From Aromatoleum toluclasticum ATCC 700605 (lineage in GTDB: Bacteria; Pseudomonadota; Gammaproteobacteria; Burkholderiales; Rhodocyclaceae), in the NCBI RefSeq assembly GCF_000378245.1, contig NZ_KB899501.1:123458-187457 (forward strand): a DNA stretch of 64,000 nt. The letters are read 5' to 3'. The notes beneath the pieces were generated by a model. That model did no database searches. It was not told the DNA's origin and worked only from the letters and a program-made list of their open reading frames with translations. Shown in pieces: positions 33,343 to 41,869 of the stretch (its first letter is position 1; the number at the start of each line of letters is the position of its first letter). Both the position numbers and the translations under genes were made by a program.

Positions 33343-35753
33343 CCGGAAACGACGAGAAGCAGACGCCGCCCTGGGCGGACCTTGCTGCGTATCGCGCGGA
33401 CTATCGGCGCCGCTGCCCTGTGCCGGCAGCGGTCATCCCTGCTCTGGCCGAACTGGCCCAGTGGCTAGTGTGGCGCTACGAGCCGGGCGAAACGCCCGAG
33501 AAAAAGCCGCGCAAGATGCCGTATTACGCGGCCGGCGGGAAGCGCTGGAAAGAGCAAGGCGGCGAGCGCGATCGCGCTCGGCTTGTGCCCTTTTCCGCTG
33601 CGGCCGCGGCTGTGGCAGGGGGGGATTTCGACGGCGTCGGATTCGCCTTCCTGCCCGGTGACGGGCTGGTCGGGATCGACCTCGACGGGATGATCGATTC
33701 GGAGACGGGCGAGATCTCCGATCGGTGCGCCGAGATCATCCGCGCCTGCGACAGCTATACCGAGTATTCCCCCAGCGGAAAGGGTGTGCACATCATCTGC
33801 GCCGGGGAAACGGATTCGTTCAAGAGCAACAAGGTCGGCATCGAAGTTTTCTGCGGCGTTCAGTTCTTCACCTTCACGGGTCGCGTGTGGGATGGTGCGC
33901 CGTCCGAAGTGCGCCCGATCGCGCCCGAGGTGTTGAGGCGCCTGTACGTCACGGTGAAGGGCAAGCCCGAGCACGCCCGCCCCGCGCAGCCGTCCAGTGC
34001 CCCGGCGCCGGCCCCGTTGAATCTTCCAGGCGGGCGGCAGCGGAGTGTGGCGGAAACCGTAGCGCTGGCCGAAGAGGCGCTCGGGCATGTGTCGCCTGAC
34101 GAGTACCAGCAATGGATCGACGTTGGCATGGCCTGCAAGGCGGGCCTTGGCACCGCCGGCTATTACGTGTGGGATGCATGGTCCGCGCGCAGCCCGAAAT
34201 ACGCGGGCGGTGACGACACCCGCAAGCGCTGGGACGGGTTCAACCCGGACAAGATCACCATCGGCACGATCTTCGGGTTGGCGGAGGGGCTGGGCTGGGT
34301 GTCGCCCTGGGCGAAGGCGAAGGACCGCAAGGCCCGACAGCGCCCGGCGAAGGCATCGCAGCCCCCCATGCCCGCCACGCCCGCCCCGGCTGCCCCCGAT
34401 CATTCGCCCACTGACGAAACCCCTTTCTACCCCTCCGAAGCTCCCGCGGGGGAGGGGATGGAACCACCGGATCAGGAAGACTGGCCGGAGCGCCTGCTGC
34501 GCAAGAAGGGCGAGATCTCGCCCTGCCTGGCCAATGCGGAGCTGGTGCTCTCGTGCATGCGCGAATGGCGGGGCGTGATCGCGTACGACGAGTTTGCCGA
34601 GAAAACCGTCTTCCGCTCGCTTTTGCCTTGCGACCCGCGCGGAGCTGTTCAAGGGGAATGGACGGATCATCTCGACACAACCGCCGCAATCTGGTTGCAG
34701 CGGGCGTGGGCGGTCGAGTTCTCGCCCACGACTGTCGGGCAGGCTGTTGAGGTGATCGCCCGGCAGAACCGCTTTCACCCCGTGCGCGAGGCTCTTGCCG
34801 GGCTGGCACCGTGGGATGGCGTCCGGCGCAATGAAGACTGGCTGTCGGACTACCTCGGTGTCGAGAAAACCGAATACACCGCGCTGGTCGGGTCATTCTT
34901 CCTGCGCGGCATGATCAAGCGCGTGATGGAGCCCGGCTGCAAGTTCGACTACTGCCTCGTGCTGGAAGGCGAGCAAGGGAAGGGGAAGTCGACGGTTGCG
35001 CGCATCCTCTCCTGGAAGTGGTTCGGCGACACTGACCTCGATCTCAACAACAAGGATGCCCTGCTGGCCCTGCCGGGACACTGGATCTATGAGATCGCGG
35101 AGCTGGGTTCGCTGATGAAGGCGGAAGAGCGCAAGCAGAAGTCCTTCCTAAGCCGGCAGGAAGACGAGTATCGCCCGCCCTACGGTAAGCGCCTGACGAA
35201 GGTGCCGCGCCAGTCGGTGTTCATCGGTACCACCAACGAGGAGGAATACCTCAAGGATGCGACCGGCGGACGCCGCTTCTGGCCCGTGATGTGCGGAGAC
35301 GAGCTCAACCTGGACGGCCTGCGCGGCAACCTCGAGAACATGCTCGCTGAGGCGCTGGCCGACTACCGGGCGGGCGAACGCTGCTGGCCATCGCCCGAGG
35401 AGCAACAGCAGCTCTTCAACCCCGAGCAGGCCAAGCGGGGCATGCCAGAGCCGTTCGAGGACTACCTCGCCAAGTGGGTGAAGGATCAGGTTGCGCCCTT
35501 CTCGATGGCCGACGTGGCGTCGGGCCCGCTCGGGCTGACGCCCGACAAGCTCACGCCTGCGGTCGTCACGCGCATCGGGATCACGCTACGCAAGCTCGGC
35601 TGCGGCCGGCAAGAGGACAGGCTCGCCGATGATCCGGGTCGCCGTCGCCTCTATGTTCCGCCGTCACGCGCCCGAAGCGATTCCCGTGCCAGCGCAGCTA
35701 ATCCGCGGGTGGCGCGGGTGCAGGAGGGGGAAGAAACGTATGCGCCGTTCTGA
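33339..35753 (+). CDS. Prim-pol/VirE-type replicative primase-helicase
   Basis: An 804-aa replication protein. Residues about 40-200 are an AEP-type primase-polymerase domain (VGIDLDGMIDSETGEI, YSPSGKGVHIICAG). Residues about 235-325 look like a PriCT linker (SPDEYQQWIDVGMACKAGLG). From about residue 400 a VirE/DUF3987-type helicase follows, with Walker A in EGEQGKGKSTVA and the conserved IYEIAELGSL and FIGTTNEEEYLKDATGGRRF. ATG at 33339 is in an ATGA overlap. The iteron array lies just downstream, as expected for an initiator-type protein. Confidence 0.92.
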   Translation: MTGNDEKQTPPWADLAAYRADYRRRCPVPAAVIPALAELAQWLVWRYEPGETPEKKPRKMPYYAAGGKRWKEQGGERDRARLVPFSAAAAAVAGGDFDGVGFAFLPGDGLVGIDLDGMIDSETGEISDRCAEIIRACDSYTEYSPSGKGVHIICAGETDSFKSNKVGIEVFCGVQFFTFTGRVWDGAPSEVRPIAPEVLRRLYVTVKGKPEHARPAQPSSAPAPAPLNLPGGRQRSVAETVALAEEALGHVSPDEYQQWIDVGMACKAGLGTAGYYVWDAWSARSPKYAGGDDTRKRWDGFNPDKITIGTIFGLAEGLGWVSPWAKAKDRKARQRPAKASQPPMPATPAPAAPDHSPTDETPFYPSEAPAGEGMEPPDQEDWPERLLRKKGEISPCLANAELVLSCMREWRGVIAYDEFAEKTVFRSLLPCDPRGAVQGEWTDHLDTTAAIWLQRAWAVEFSPTTVGQAVEVIARQNRFHPVREALAGLAPWDGVRRNEDWLSDYLGVEKTEYTALVGSFFLRGMIKRVMEPGCKFDYCLVLEGEQGKGKSTVARILSWKWFGDTDLDLNNKDALLALPGHWIYEIAELGSLMKAEERKQKSFLSRQEDEYRPPYGKRLTKVPRQSVFIGTTNEEEYLKDATGGRRFWPVMCGDELNLDGLRGNLENMLAEALADYRAGERCWPSPEEQQQLFNPEQAKRGMPEPFEDYLAKWVKDQVAPFSMADVASGPLGLTPDKLTPAVVTRIGITLRKLGCGRQEDRLADDPGRRRLYVPPSRARSDSRASAANPRVARVQEGEETYAPF

Positions 35754-35756
35754 CCG

Positions 35757-36032
35757 CTTCCCAACCTCCGTTCCCAACCTTCCCAGCCTTGGCGCCGAGG
35801 TTGGGAAGCTGGAAGCCGCGCCGTTGTTGGGTGTTCCCAACCTTCCCAACCTTCCCAACCTCGTCCACGCATGCACAGGTGCGAGCGAGCGGGCGCACAC
35901 ACACCCGCGCGTGTACATGCGCGTGAGCAAATACAAAAAAAGGTTGGGAAGGTTGGGAAGGTTGGGAAGTAGCAGGGGATTCAAGGGCTTTTGCTTCCCA
36001 ACCTCTGTTTTTAGGTTGGGAAAGGTTGGGAA
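35757..36032. repeat. Iteron array, putative phage replication origin
   Basis: Twelve perfect copies of a 9-base unit, six TTCCCAACC and six GGTTGGGAA, plus one imperfect copy at 35780. Two tandem triplets face each other: 35834-35860 in one orientation and 35942-35968 in the other. The 81 bases between them are rich in alternating purine-pyrimidine (GCGCACACACAC, GCGCGTGTACATGCGCGTG) and end in an A run. It lies directly after the primase-helicase gene. An open frame across it (Pro-Asn-Leu and Gly-Arg-Leu repeats) is only the translation of the repeats. Confidence 0.78.
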
Positions 36033-36071
36033 GCAGGCAGGGAAAGAAGGGGTTATCACCGTGGAGGGCGC

Positions 36072-36380
36072 ATGGAGCAGCCGATAAAGCAAGTTGTCGA
36101 GAAGATGCGCGCCGATTTCGTGCGCGTGGCCGAGGTGCGCAAAGCGCGCGAGGACTGGTCGGAAGAGGACGAACGCGAGATCGGCGTCGCAATCAAGGCG
36201 GCAATCGACAAGGGCGACCCGGACATGATCGCGAGCTGGGCGCTGTGGCTGGCCGATCTCTCTGCATCCATCGCAGCATGGGATCTGATCGTGCGCGGAA
36301 GCCTCGCCCGCATGCGCCACCAGGCGCGGTCGGAGCGCGAGGCGCGGGATGCTGAGCAGAAGAAAGGGGCGGCACGATGA
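36072..36380 (+). CDS. Hypothetical phage protein, 102 aa
   Basis: Helical acidic/basic protein (VRKAREDWSEEDEREIGVAI, LSASIAAWDLIVRGSLARMR). ATG at 36072 follows GGAGGG. The stop overlaps the next start (ATGA). Not recognised. Confidence 0.7.
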   Translation: MEQPIKQVVEKMRADFVRVAEVRKAREDWSEEDEREIGVAIKAAIDKGDPDMIASWALWLADLSASIAAWDLIVRGSLARMRHQARSEREARDAEQKKGAAR

Positions 36381-37180
36381 TCAGGATTTCCGTGAAGCAC
36401 GACCTGCCGCAGCTGGCCACGGCCCTGAAGGCTCATAACCGCAAAGTCGAGGTCGCTGCACAGCGTGCGCTGCTGAAGACTGCGCGCATCGTGAAGGACA
36501 TCGAGCAAAAGGAAATGGCCAAGGTGTTCGACCGGCCCACCCGCTGGACGCTGAATGCCTTCGAGGTGGTCATCGACAAGGGCGAGATGTCGGCGCGTGT
36601 CCAGGTAAAGGACGGCTACTGGCACAGGGCAGACAACTACCTTAACTCCCAGATCGTTGGGGGCGGGCGGAAGGATAAGGCGTTCGAACTGGCCCTTCGC
36701 AAGCGCGGCCTACTACCTGCGGGCTGGTATGCGGTGCCGGGCAGGAAGGCGGCGCTCGATGCGTACGGGAACATGTCGGTCGGACAGATCAAGCAGGTGC
36801 TGTCCTGGTTCGACTCGGCAGAGCCCTACGCTGGATCGACTCAGAACATGGGAGAGAAGGGGCGCAACAAGCGGCGCAAGGGAACGCGCACCAAGCGCGG
36901 GTTCGAGTACTTCGCCGCCATGCCGGGGCGGCGTGTGGGGGGCGGTAGTTGGAAGGAGGGCCGTCGTCAGAACCTAAAGCCTGGCATCTACAAGCGAACG
37001 TCGTTCTCGTTCGTTGGTACTCGGGGCGGAAGGATGAGCGCAATCGAACCGATCCTGATGTTCGTGACTCGTGCGCAGTACCGCCCGCGGTTCGACTTCT
37101 ACGGTGTGGGTCGCAAGGCCATCGAGCAGAACTTCGCGCGCGAGTACGCCGAGGCCTTCAACCGCGAGGCCAGCCGGTGA
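36377..37180 (+). CDS. Putative virion/tail-completion protein, 267 aa
   Basis: The N-terminus (AAQRALLKTARIVKDIEQKE, then AKVFDRPTRWTLNAF) resembles phage minor tail proteins of the gpZ/HK97-gp10 type, which bind at the head-tail interface. The middle is very basic (MGEKGRNKRRKGTRTKRGFE). Its position before terminase is unusual for such a gene. Moderate certainty. Confidence 0.6.
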   Translation: MIRISVKHDLPQLATALKAHNRKVEVAAQRALLKTARIVKDIEQKEMAKVFDRPTRWTLNAFEVVIDKGEMSARVQVKDGYWHRADNYLNSQIVGGGRKDKAFELALRKRGLLPAGWYAVPGRKAALDAYGNMSVGQIKQVLSWFDSAEPYAGSTQNMGEKGRNKRRKGTRTKRGFEYFAAMPGRRVGGGSWKEGRRQNLKPGIYKRTSFSFVGTRGGRMSAIEPILMFVTRAQYRPRFDFYGVGRKAIEQNFAREYAEAFNREASR

Positions 37181-37275
37181 CCGCGCGCTTTGGGTCCTTC
37201 CGCGAAAGGCTAGTCAAGGGTAATTCGGACCTGCTTGTTTCTCTAGTCACAGGTTTCTTCTAAGGGGGTTGTAAG

Positions 37276-37782
37276 TTGCTGACTCAACAGGGAATTGCGG
37301 ATCATCTCGACATGTCGCAGCAGGCGGTTTCCGGCCTGTGTGCCGACCTCGGGATCGATTGGCGCACCGCCTCCCTGGACGAGGTCCGCGTGCGCTACAT
37401 CCGCCGCCTGCGCGAACAGGCTGCAGGGCGTGCCGCCGCCGGGGATCTCGATCTCGCAGGGGAGCGGGCACGACTGGCGAAAGAGCAGGCCGACCGCGTG
37501 GCCATGCAGAACGCTGTCACGCGCGGCGAGCTCGCGCCAGTGCAGCTGATCGAGGAAGTCCTCGCGAAGGCCGGCGCCCGCGCGGCGAAGATCCTGGACA
37601 CGATCCCCGGGACGATTCGACGCCGTGAGCCGTCGCTTTCTGCGGACACCATCGCCGCCATCGCGAAAGATATCGCCAAGGTCCGCAACATCGCGGCGGC
37701 CGTGTCGCTCGCCGACCTGCGCGAGGACGACCAGGCGGACGAGGCCGGCGATTCTTCCGGCGCGCTTGACGTGGAGGCCTGA
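37276..37782 (+). CDS. Terminase small subunit
   Basis: 168-aa DNA-recognition subunit of the packaging motor: N-terminal HTH (QQGIADHLDMSQQAVSGLCA), then a charged helical region and an acidic C-terminus. TTG start at 37276, after AAGGGGG at a normal distance. Immediately followed by the large subunit. Confidence 0.82.
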   Translation: MLTQQGIADHLDMSQQAVSGLCADLGIDWRTASLDEVRVRYIRRLREQAAGRAAAGDLDLAGERARLAKEQADRVAMQNAVTRGELAPVQLIEEVLAKAGARAAKILDTIPGTIRRREPSLSADTIAAIAKDIAKVRNIAAAVSLADLREDDQADEAGDSSGALDVEA

Positions 37783-37787
37783 CCGGA

Positions 37788-39827
37788 ATGGACCTCTCCG
37801 AAATCGCCCGTCTTGCCGAAGCGGAAGCCGATCGCAGGCTGCAGCGCGGCATGTCCGCGTGGGCGGTACCGGAGCCCATGACGCTGGACGAGTGGGCGCA
37901 GGAGCACTTCTACCTGTCGGCCGAATCGTCCTACGTCGAGCAGCGCTGGACGCCCTGGACCTTCCAGCGCGCGATCATGGCGTGCATCTCGAACGACGAT
38001 ATCTACGAGATCGACCTGAAGAAATCCGCGCGGGTCGGCTACACCAAGATCCTGCTCGCGGCCGTCGGCTACTTCGCCCACCACAAGCGCCGCAATCAGG
38101 CGCTGTGGCAGCCCACCGACGAGGACCGCGACGAGTTCGTGAAAACCGAGCTCGACCCGATGCTGCGCGACGTGCCGGTGATGCGCGACGTGCTGCCGTC
38201 CTATGTGTCGCGGCACAAAGACAACACGCTGCAGGCAAAGAAGTTCATCGGCTCCATGCTGCACACGAAGGGGGCAAAGGCCGCGAAGAATTTCCGGCGG
38301 ATCTCGGTCGACGTTGCCGAGCTGGACGAAGTCGACGCGATGGACCGGGACGTGGAGAAGGAAGGCGACCCCTTCACCCTCGCGGCCAAGCGCGTTGAAG
38401 GCGCGACCTTCCCGAAGGTGATCGTCGGATCTACGCCGAAGCTCAAGGGCTTCTCGCTTGTCGACGAGCGCTACACCCTGGCCGATGAGCGCTTCACGTT
38501 TCAGATCCCGTGCCCCCACTGCGGAGAGCGGCACGCGCTCACCTGGGGCGGGAAGGATGAGCCGCACGGCCTGAAATTCACCGATCGCGATCCGGCCACC
38601 GCGCGCCACCTGTGCCCCCACTGCGCCACCCTCATCGATCACGGCGAGTATCTCGCCGTCGAATCGCAGGGCGTGTGGATCAACGAGGACGGGACGATCT
38701 GGCTGCACGCGGACGGCCGCTTCACGACGCCTGCCGGAGATGGCGTGCCCACGCCCCGGCACATTGCATTCCACGTCTGGACCGCCTACAGCCCGGCCGT
38801 GTCCTGGGCGCAGATCGTGCGCGAGTTTCTCGCCGCGCGGGAGGCGATGGAGCGGGGCGACGAAACCAAGATGAAGGCGTGGACCAACACCACCCGCGGG
38901 GAGTGCTGGGAAGGGGAGATCGAGCGCACAGACGCCGAAGAACTCAAGCAGCGCGCCGAGCCTTTCAAGATCCGCCTGCTGCCGCGTGATTGCCTGCTTC
39001 TGCTGTGTGGCGCCGACACCCAAGGAAACCGGCTCGAGGCGCAGGTGTGGGGCTACGGCCTCGGCGGCCAGATGTGGACGATCGATCACCGCGTGTTCTT
39101 TGGCAACCCGGCGCAGGAAGATGTGTGGCTGGAATTCGAGGAATTCATTCTCGGCGAGACCTACCAGCACGCGAGCGGCACGACACAGAGCATCTACGCC
39201 ACCGCCGTCGACTCCGGGGGCCACCACGCCGACGCCGTCTATGCGTTCGCCCACAAGCACCGCGCGCGGCGCGTGTATGCCGTGAAGGGCTCGTCTGGAG
39301 TGGAGCGCAGCATCGAGAACGGAAACACGAAAGTCGGCTTCAATTGGCAAGGCAAGCGCGAGAAGCACGGCCCGACCTTGTGGCACGTGGGTACCAACCT
39401 TGCGAAGGACCGCCTCGCCGCCCGCCTCGAAATCACCCAGCCCGGACCCGGCTACGTGCATCTGTCTGCCGACAACACCGACGAATGGTTTCGCCAGCTC
39501 GCCGCCGAAGATCGCGTCACGGTGCGCACGCAGGCTGGAACACAGTCGCGTTGGACGCCGAATCGCAAGCGGAACGAGGTGATCGACATGACCGCGTACG
39601 CGATCTGGCTGGAAGAGCGCCTCGACCTGTGGGCCCCGAAGCGCAAGCGCTGGTGGTCCGATCTCGAGGAGCAGGTGCAGCCGACCATTGAAGACCTATT
39701 TGGTGCCAACCCACAGCCCGCCCCGCAGCGCCCAGCGGCGCAGACGTCTGCATCGGAACCCGCGTCCGCCCCGCTGCTGCCGCGTCCCGCCGTTCAGCCC
39801 TCCCGAAAACTCGCCCGCGCCTGGTAA
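37788..39827 (+). CDS. Terminase large subunit (GpA family)
   Basis: 679-aa lambda-GpA-type packaging ATPase and nuclease. ATPase region: WTFQRAIMACISNDDIYEID, KKSARVGYTKILLAAVG, the Walker B-like ISVDVAELDEVDAM. A Cys4-type finger (CPHCGERH with CPHCATL) and a C-terminal nuclease part (ATAVDSGGHHADAVYAFAHK) follow. Predicts cos-type packaging. Confidence 0.95.
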   Translation: MDLSEIARLAEAEADRRLQRGMSAWAVPEPMTLDEWAQEHFYLSAESSYVEQRWTPWTFQRAIMACISNDDIYEIDLKKSARVGYTKILLAAVGYFAHHKRRNQALWQPTDEDRDEFVKTELDPMLRDVPVMRDVLPSYVSRHKDNTLQAKKFIGSMLHTKGAKAAKNFRRISVDVAELDEVDAMDRDVEKEGDPFTLAAKRVEGATFPKVIVGSTPKLKGFSLVDERYTLADERFTFQIPCPHCGERHALTWGGKDEPHGLKFTDRDPATARHLCPHCATLIDHGEYLAVESQGVWINEDGTIWLHADGRFTTPAGDGVPTPRHIAFHVWTAYSPAVSWAQIVREFLAAREAMERGDETKMKAWTNTTRGECWEGEIERTDAEELKQRAEPFKIRLLPRDCLLLLCGADTQGNRLEAQVWGYGLGGQMWTIDHRVFFGNPAQEDVWLEFEEFILGETYQHASGTTQSIYATAVDSGGHHADAVYAFAHKHRARRVYAVKGSSGVERSIENGNTKVGFNWQGKREKHGPTLWHVGTNLAKDRLAARLEITQPGPGYVHLSADNTDEWFRQLAAEDRVTVRTQAGTQSRWTPNRKRNEVIDMTAYAIWLEERLDLWAPKRKRWWSDLEEQVQPTIEDLFGANPQPAPQRPAAQTSASEPASAPLLPRPAVQPSRKLARAW

Positions 39828-40081
39828 TGGACCTCCTCGCCCGAATGATTGAACGCCTCCGCCACATCGAGCCGACGTTTTCCGAAACGATGGCGGTAGA
39901 GCTCGAACTGCAGCTGCGCCGCGAGTTCGGCGGTGAGGAATGCCGAATCTACAAGCGCATTCCGCCGGACGAACTTGCGGACCGTGTACGTCGTCGGTTC
40001 AACGGCCGCAACGCCGGGCAGGTGGCTGAAGAGCTGGGTATTCACCGTGCCACGGTGTACAGGGTCCTGAAAAAGGCGTAG
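39827..40081 (+). CDS. Mor-family HTH transcription regulator, 84 aa
   Basis: Resembles the Mu Mor/C activator family: an N-terminal dimer part, then IYKRIPPDELADRVRRRFNG and the HTH RNAGQVAEELGIHRATVYRV. It starts on the last base of the terminase stop. It could activate the late morphogenesis genes that follow; inference from family and position. Confidence 0.78.
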   Translation: MDLLARMIERLRHIEPTFSETMAVELELQLRREFGGEECRIYKRIPPDELADRVRRRFNGRNAGQVAEELGIHRATVYRVLKKA

Positions 40082-40148
40082 CGCCTCCCCTGAAAAAGTT
40101 GTCGCAAATTTCCGGGAAATGCGACAAGGCCATGCGTAAAACAGCAGC

Positions 40149-40349
40149 ATGGCTTACACCCAGACCGACCTCGACCGAATCAACGCCGCGATCGCATCGG
40201 GCGTTCTGTCGTGCGTCGTCAATGGCCAGAACGTTACGTATCGCAGCCTGCGCGAGATGGAGCGCGTCAAGGCGATCATCGAGCGGGAAGTCTCCGTGCG
40301 GCCCGCTCGCTCCGTCTACTACTTCACCCCGGCCGGGCGTCGCGACTGA
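40149..40349 (+). CDS. gpW-like head-tail joining protein
   Basis: 66-aa protein with the layout of lambda gpW: short helices (TDLDRINAAIASGV), a beta hairpin (VNGQNVTYRSL) and a C-terminal helix, between terminase and portal as usual. The stop overlaps the portal start by one base. Confidence 0.85.
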   Translation: MAYTQTDLDRINAAIASGVLSCVVNGQNVTYRSLREMERVKAIIEREVSVRPARSVYYFTPAGRRD

Positions 40350-41869
40350 TGGCAACGACGGCCTACAACCTCATCGACAAGGCAATCGCCATCTTCGATC
40401 CGGCGCGGGCGCTGCGTCGTGCAGTTGCGCGCCAGTCCCTGGGGAAGGTAGTTGCCCGCGCCTATGAGGGCGCGAGCCTGAAGGACGGATGGATTCCGCG
40501 GCGCGCCGGTGCCGGCCCGAATGCGGATCACGCCGCCGACGCGCCGATGCTTCGGCACCGCGCCCGCAGCCTGGTGCAGAACAACCCGTATGCCCGCAAG
40601 GCACTCGATTCGTTGGTCGCGAATGTCGTCGGCGACGGCATTGTTCCCGAGTCGCGTGCGAAACGGGCATCGGATCGCAAGGTGATCGACGCGCTGTGGG
40701 CGGAGTGGGCGGTGCAATGCGACGCCGACGGCCGCGCCGACTTCAACGGACTGGTGGCGCAGGCCTACCGCGCCATGGAGCAGGACGGCGAGGTGCTGAT
40801 TCGCCTGCGCACCCGGCGCCCGGAAGACGGCCTCGCGGTGCCGCTGCAACTGCAAGTCCTCGAAATCGACTATCTCGACTCGACCCGCAACGCTGCGAAA
40901 GGCGAAGCGGGCGGTCCGATCATCTCGGGCGTTGAGCTGAACAGCATCGGCCGCGTCGCGGCGTACTGGCTGTTCGACTCCCATCCGGGAGACAAGAACC
41001 TGGGCGCCCGGCAATCAGCATCCAGTCGGCGGATTCTTTCTGAATCCGTCATCCATCTCTTTGCGCCGGACCGCCCGGGCCAGGCTCGCGGCATCACGCG
41101 TTTCGCTCCCGTGATCGCCCGCATGCGCGACCTCGCCATCTACGAGGATGCCGAGCTCGCCCGCAAGCAGAACGAAGCGCTGTTGTCCGTGATCGTCTCC
41201 GGCGATGGTGCGGATTTCGCCGTCCCAGGCGCGGGGGAATCCGTGGCCGCGGCGCAGGATCGTGCGGCGCTCTTCGGCAACCTGGGGAGCCTCGCCCCCG
41301 GGGCGGTGCTCGCGACGAATGGCCAGAACGTGACCGTCGCACAGCCAGCCGCGGTCGGGGGCTATGCGGAGTATGTGCGCGTGCAGCTCTACGCGCTCGC
41401 GGCCGGGCTCGGCGTGACGTACGAGATGCTGACGGGCGATCTGTCACTCGTGAATTTCTCGTCTGCTCGCGTTGGGCTGCTGGAATTTCGCCGCGCTGCC
41501 TCACAGCGACAGTGGCATGTCCTCGTGCCGAGGCTGCTCTGGCCGATCTGGCGTGCCTTCGTCGACGCTGCCGTGCTCGTCGGGAAGCTCCGCGCTGCCG
41601 ACACTGCCGTCGAATGGACGCCGCCGAAGTGGCAGTACGTCAATCCGCAGCAGGACGCCAAGGCCGATGCGATGGAAATCGAGTCGGGCATGTCGTCCCT
41701 GTCGGAAAAGCTGCGCCAGCGGGGCTATCAGCCCGACCGGGTATTCGCCGAGCTGGGCGCGGACTTCAAGAAGCTGAAGGACAGTGGCGCGCTCGAAGCG
41801 CTCGCGTTCTTTGCCAGCAAGAAAACCGCAGAGCCCGCCCCTGCCGTTGAACCCGAGGTGACCCAATGA
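40349..41869 (+). CDS. Portal protein (lambda gpB family)
   Basis: 506-aa portal of the lambda type: RARSLVQNNPYARKALDSLV near residue 70, QVLEIDYLDSTRN, LFAPDRPGQARGITRFAPVI and LTGDLSLVNFSSARVGLLEF are family landmarks. It forms the dodecameric DNA gate. ATG at 40349. Confidence 0.95.
   Translation: MATTAYNLIDKAIAIFDPARALRRAVARQSLGKVVARAYEGASLKDGWIPRRAGAGPNADHAADAPMLRHRARSLVQNNPYARKALDSLVANVVGDGIVPESRAKRASDRKVIDALWAEWAVQCDADGRADFNGLVAQAYRAMEQDGEVLIRLRTRRPEDGLAVPLQLQVLEIDYLDSTRNAAKGEAGGPIISGVELNSIGRVAAYWLFDSHPGDKNLGARQSASSRRILSESVIHLFAPDRPGQARGITRFAPVIARMRDLAIYEDAELARKQNEALLSVIVSGDGADFAVPGAGESVAAAQDRAALFGNLGSLAPGAVLATNGQNVTVAQPAAVGGYAEYVRVQLYALAAGLGVTYEMLTGDLSLVNFSSARVGLLEFRRAASQRQWHVLVPRLLWPIWRAFVDAAVLVGKLRAADTAVEWTPPKWQYVNPQQDAKADAMEIESGMSSLSEKLRQRGYQPDRVFAELGADFKKLKDSGALEALAFFASKKTAEPAPAVEPEVTQ

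Noticed and set aside
35757..36032. CRISPR array
   Set aside because: The units are only 9 bases, occur in both orientations and often abut without spacers; no cas genes are near.
35629..36087. Open frame of 152 codons with Pro-Asn-Leu and Gly-Arg-Leu repeats
   Set aside because: The repeats in the protein are just the translated iterons, the frame overlaps the end of the primase-helicase gene, and no ribosome binding site is present.
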